DNA from: Sphaerolaimus hirsutus
Lineage: Eukaryota > Nematoda > Chromadorea > Monhysterida > Sphaerolaimidae
DNA: 64,000 nucleotides
Assembly: GCA_964036195.1 (NCBI GenBank)
Contig: OZ038450.1
Span: 4,404,701 to 4,468,700 of the forward strand
Reading direction: 5' to 3'
Part shown: piece by piece, positions 60,584-64,000 of the stretch
Numbering within the stretch: position 1 is the first letter of the stretch
Layout of the letters: each line of letters begins with the position of its first letter
Made by a program: the position numbers and the translations under genes
Notes under the pieces: model-generated
Told to the model about the DNA's origin: nothing
What the model saw: only the letters and a program-made list of their open reading frames with translations
The model's database searches: none

Positions 60584-62836
60584 TCACAATTCCTTTTTCT
60601 TGAATTCTATCCTCTCAACTTTGACTTCATCATTGATTAATTGATAAATGTAGGTGACGATTACCGCTTGTTGAACGTCCATAAGCATGAACGTTGGCCG
60701 CACATCGCTGCGGATAAGGATGTTTGGATATTTTAAGTGTGTTTTTTATGAGAAAGGTTTGTGCAGCCACCAAATGTTTGGAGTTATACAGGTGAGATTT
60801 AGAATTACTATAATTACGCAAAGTCGTATTACAGGAATAATTTCTTGAGTATGCACAGATTCAGTCATAAAAATATGTACGCATCTTTTGGAAATTCACC
60901 GTCATTTGGAAATTCACCGTCATACGAGAGTCGTCGTTGAAACTATACATACACCGCATCGAATATCGAGTATGTTTCATAAAAAAACGGATTTCTTAAA
61001 TTGCTATCGATTCAAACGCAGAAAACAAAAACGAATAAACACACTTCAAAACAATAAGATATTTTACCTTTCCAAAGGCGCATAAGCACCAGTGATGGAC
61101 CCAGGATTGACATAAAATGCCCCGTCCAATTCAAAACAGTCCATTTTATGCGTGTGCCCAGTTATAAGCACGTCCACCCCCAGTTGACGCCGTAGAAGAC
61201 ACAGGGCCTGGGATAAAATTGTTGCAAACTGTGGTAAATTGTGGTTCACTTCAAGATATTTTGCGCGCAGATATTTTGCTTTGCATGCGGCGGTCCGCGT
61301 AAGCTCCGCCCACTTTCGTGTAAATGCCCGCGCGCGGTAACCTCGAAAATCACGAACGTTCCGTCAGGCTCGCCTTTTTTGTGTATGGGCTCTATAATGA
61401 CAGCGAAGATTCTACGTTTTCTTACATATTACAGATAAAGCACATAATTTTAGCCCTTTGTGCGTACGCTCCACCCACAATTTTCATTTTCAAGCGCGTG
61501 ATGGGCCTCAAAAAGTTCGTAAAAATCACAAGTTTGTATAGGGAAAACGACACGCGCGGCCGAGCAAAATTCACGTGGGGTTTAGTGATGTAGGCGGCCG
61601 CGAGTGCGCGGAGTAACAGTGGCACATGGCTCGGTGCCAATACGCACAGGAATCTATGCGCGCACTGCAGTTGCGATGCACATCGGACGCGAACGTTGCT
61701 CTTATTCCATGTGCAAAGCATAATTTAACAGAATTTACCGTGAATTGTGCAATGGCAATGAATAAAAACAACTCAATCGAAATGACGGCATGTTCGTTGC
61801 TACCGTACAAGCAAATGTAAAAACCACTCAGCTTACTCGCACGAAAATTCCTGACCCCATATTGTTACCACACACAGACTAGTTTTATACCGAAATTTCC
61901 AAAAAAGTTAACTATCCTAAATAATGTTTCGACGTATTTCAGTTGACAGCAGTGTATAATTTATAGTTTTGTCAACACCAGTTGACAGTCACCTCTAGGG
62001 TTGGAAAAAAAAACGTTTTTTTTTTAACTCGATGTTTTTTTTAAAAAAAAACGTTTTTTTTATTAAAAAAAAACATCGGCCAACCCTAGTCACCTCACAG
62101 CAGTAAACTCACATGCACTCAAAGGTGATTTACGAGTTTTCTATTTTTTTGGCTAATTTCAGTAGGTAACTAAAATAGGCAAGGCTATTTTTATTAACGC
62201 ACCTGCACGTCGCCCCAAGGTATGATCTGATGTCCGTGGCACACACCAATCCTGAAGTTTCCTATCGTGAGTACCTTCGTGTCCGGATAGATCGATACCT
62301 GCGCACATGAAAAGTAGAGCACTTCCATTCTAGTTGACAGCGGGGTGTCAACTGGGTTGAAAAAAATCAATTTCCTTAAGGTGCTTGTCGGGATGGTCGG
62401 TGTCTTTTTGCAAATTTCTTTTTTAAAGACTTTAAAAACCGAAACCATCTTTTTAAACACAAACATTTCTTCACTACAAAAATGCCCAGAAGTGGGTATA
62501 GTCTAAAGAATAAATATATGACGCGACGGACACGCCCCCCCCACCCCCCTGCAGGGTACGTCCTTGGCTAAAAACAGTGCACAAGAAAGTTCCCAACCAT
62601 TTTAGCGCCGAAATTCTGCCCAAAAAGTGCAAAAACCACCGCACCTCATCGAAATCGCCGCGAACAACGTGCACATCGCAGGAGAGACTCTTGAAATAAT
62701 CGAACATTTCTTTGGTGCACAAATTACCGGTGCACACCACGTGTTGGATTTTGTTCGGCACCAATAGCTTGCGGAATTTCGTCGGTATCGAATGCGCCCG
62801 GTGGGGAATGTGCGCATCGCCGACTACGAGGACCAG
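60584..62836 (-). CDS. VPS29: VPS29 retromer subunit
   Basis: Minus-strand exons 62836-62645, 62298-62203, 61207-61068 and 60707-60584, phases 0, 0, 2, ending TGA at 60586-60584. Together they give about 183 aa after the initiator Met, matching the usual 182-aa length. Signatures of the metallophosphoesterase-like fold are all present: [38 protein letters not shown] and [12 protein letters not shown]29 scaffolds VPS35 and binds regulators within endosomal retromer; in animals it is not thought to be catalytic. The first exon shown starts [11 protein letters not shown] directly after a splice acceptor, so the ATG lies in a separate upstream mini-exon (as in vertebrates) that I could not identify in 62840-64000. 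Confidence 0.95.
61996..62088. mobile_element. 93-bp hAT-type MITE, TSD GTCACCTC
   Basis: TAGGGTTGG to CCAACCCTA, perfect GTCACCTC at 61988-61995 and 62089-62096. The interior is almost only AAAAACGTTTTTT. Same terminal style as 14036-16170. Lies in a VPS29 intron. Confidence 0.88.
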
Positions 62837-62837
62837 C

Positions 62838-63325
62838 TGCGGGGGGGGGGGTGTATGTGTGGATGAAGGTTAATCAGGGGTTTAGTAGGGGGGTTAGATG
62901 AGGTTACCCTCCCCCAAATCCGCCAGCTACCTATCTATCCCGGAGACCCGCTCAGCTATCTATCTATCCCGGAGGCAAAATTTTTGGCTGCTATCCCCTA
63001 AACCCCCCCCCCCCGCCCCAAATCGTTCAGCTATCTATCTATCTGGAGCAATTTTTGAAAAATTTTCGCTCAAAATCGCTAATTTTTGTACTTTTTATAG
63101 TTTTTCACCTCCAAAATCGCTAGTTCATGTTCATTATCGCCTATGTGCTTATATACTTATTTTTAGCTATTTTTCACCTATTTTTAGCGATTTTTCCCCC
63201 TTTTCTTCCTTCGATACCTCGGAAAACCCTATATATTGAACCCCCGCGAACCCCCCACCCAGCAAATTTTTCAGCTATCTATCCCTCCGGAAGAGCGATT
63301 TGCTATCTATATGAACCCCCGCGGG
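62838..63325 (+). mobile_element. CTAT-repeat, C-tract element copy
   Basis: G-run at the VPS29 acceptor side, TTACCCTCCCCCAAATCCGC, CTATCTATCTATCCCGGAGG, CACCTCCAAAATCGCTAG, C-runs and TATCCCTCCGGAAGAGCGAT. Parallel to 22107-22625 over its whole length. Confidence 0.6.
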
Positions 63326-64000
63326 TAGGGCTCGAACTCGACTCGACTCGACTCGTGACTCGAGGGTAAAATAGGGTACCGACTCGACTCGGCTGACTCG
63401 ACCGGAAAAATGACTCGAGGTTTTTGCCTGACTCGACTCGAAATTTTGGCAAATTTCGAGTCAGGGTTCTCCATTCAATCATGTCAAAAATATCAATTTT
63501 AACTTGATTTTTTAAACATATATGTTAAAAATTTTGTGCGCAAATGCTCATTTCAACACCACATGCATGATTAATCATCAATTGGCTTGGCATATGTATT
63601 CAATGATAAATACATAGGATGTTGCTTTCCATTCCTTGTCTGAAATTGGCTTTTGTAATTTGCTGGCTGGTTGAGGGGTGGCATTTTTTCCTGGTTTTTA
63701 TGTTAACATGTTGTTTTATTATAAAAACCAAGTAATAAATATATTTCCATCCCTAGGCTGTTTTTATTTATGGCAATATCTGAACTTGTGTGACAAAAAG
63801 TTATTATTTTTGCTTTATCTTGCTCTAACTTGATATTAAAATGAATTGTTAGCTTTTTACTTCATTAAGTGTGTGGGAAAACATTGGTAAAACCAGTAAA
63901 AATAAAATTTCCACAAGCATCCTACCAGAAGGTAATACATCCGACTCGACTCGAGACTCGACATTTCTGCCTGACTCGACTCGATTTTTCAGTGACTCGT
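63326..64000. mobile_element. hAT-like element with GACTC filler, left part
   Basis: Starts TAGGGCTCGAACTCGACTCG, continues as CGACTCGACTCGTGACTCG sub-terminal repeats, an AT-rich unique core (63470-63930), then the inverted filler GACTCGACTCGATTTTTCAG at the window edge. The other terminus and TSD are outside the window. Confidence 0.65.

Overview
This is nuclear DNA from an animal, most likely an invertebrate. Genes are split into short exons with GT..AG introns. Three of them are ordinary metazoan genes: a myosin regulatory light chain, an MCL1/BCL-2-like apoptosis regulator and the retromer subunit VPS29. A fourth is a DEG/ENaC sodium channel carrying an unusual string of EGF modules. I cannot name the species. 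No tRNA, rRNA, CRISPR array or prokaryotic operon is visible. Most of the 64 kb is transposon-derived, chiefly short non-autonomous DNA elements, many with exact target-site duplications (TSDs) and nested up to three deep.

Layout. 1-8157 has no recognisable gene and holds several palindromic or G-rich elements. 8453-10941 (minus) is the myosin regulatory light chain, four coding exons. 10942-18900 is intergenic with a 2.1-kb hAT-type element. 19182-24362 (plus) is the BCL-2-family gene. 24363-28244 is intergenic repeats. 28245-37299 is one insertion: a hAT-type element split by an 8.5-kb TA-flanked Tc1/mariner-like element that carries two large tandem arrays. 37316-38739 holds two possible exons of an unrecognised gene, bracketed by hAT insertions. 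40577-59853 (plus) is the EGF-DEG/ENaC gene with very TE-rich introns. 60584-62836 (minus) is VPS29, its initiator exon not located. 63326-64000 is the start of another hAT-like element running out of the window.

Most interesting result. Inside coding exons of the DEG/ENaC gene, two unrelated MITEs (58777-58890 and 59284-59536) are flanked by TSDs of CCCAG and GGAACAGG/GGCACAGG. In both, the TSD supplies the AG of a 3' splice site, and the MITE end (with or without the last TSD base) supplies the GT of a 5' splice site. Splicing there removes the element plus one TSD copy and restores the uninterrupted reading frame. In the first case it restores the diagnostic CxCPxxC motif of the channel family. 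These look like freshly made, introner-type introns in an animal gene.

The genes are functionally unrelated neighbours. They are linked only by the shared repeat landscape: at least six different hAT-like terminal sequences with 8-bp TSDs, G-tract elements ending in TACCGTAT, GCGCC-palindrome MITEs, and an internal module shared by elements with different transposase signatures.
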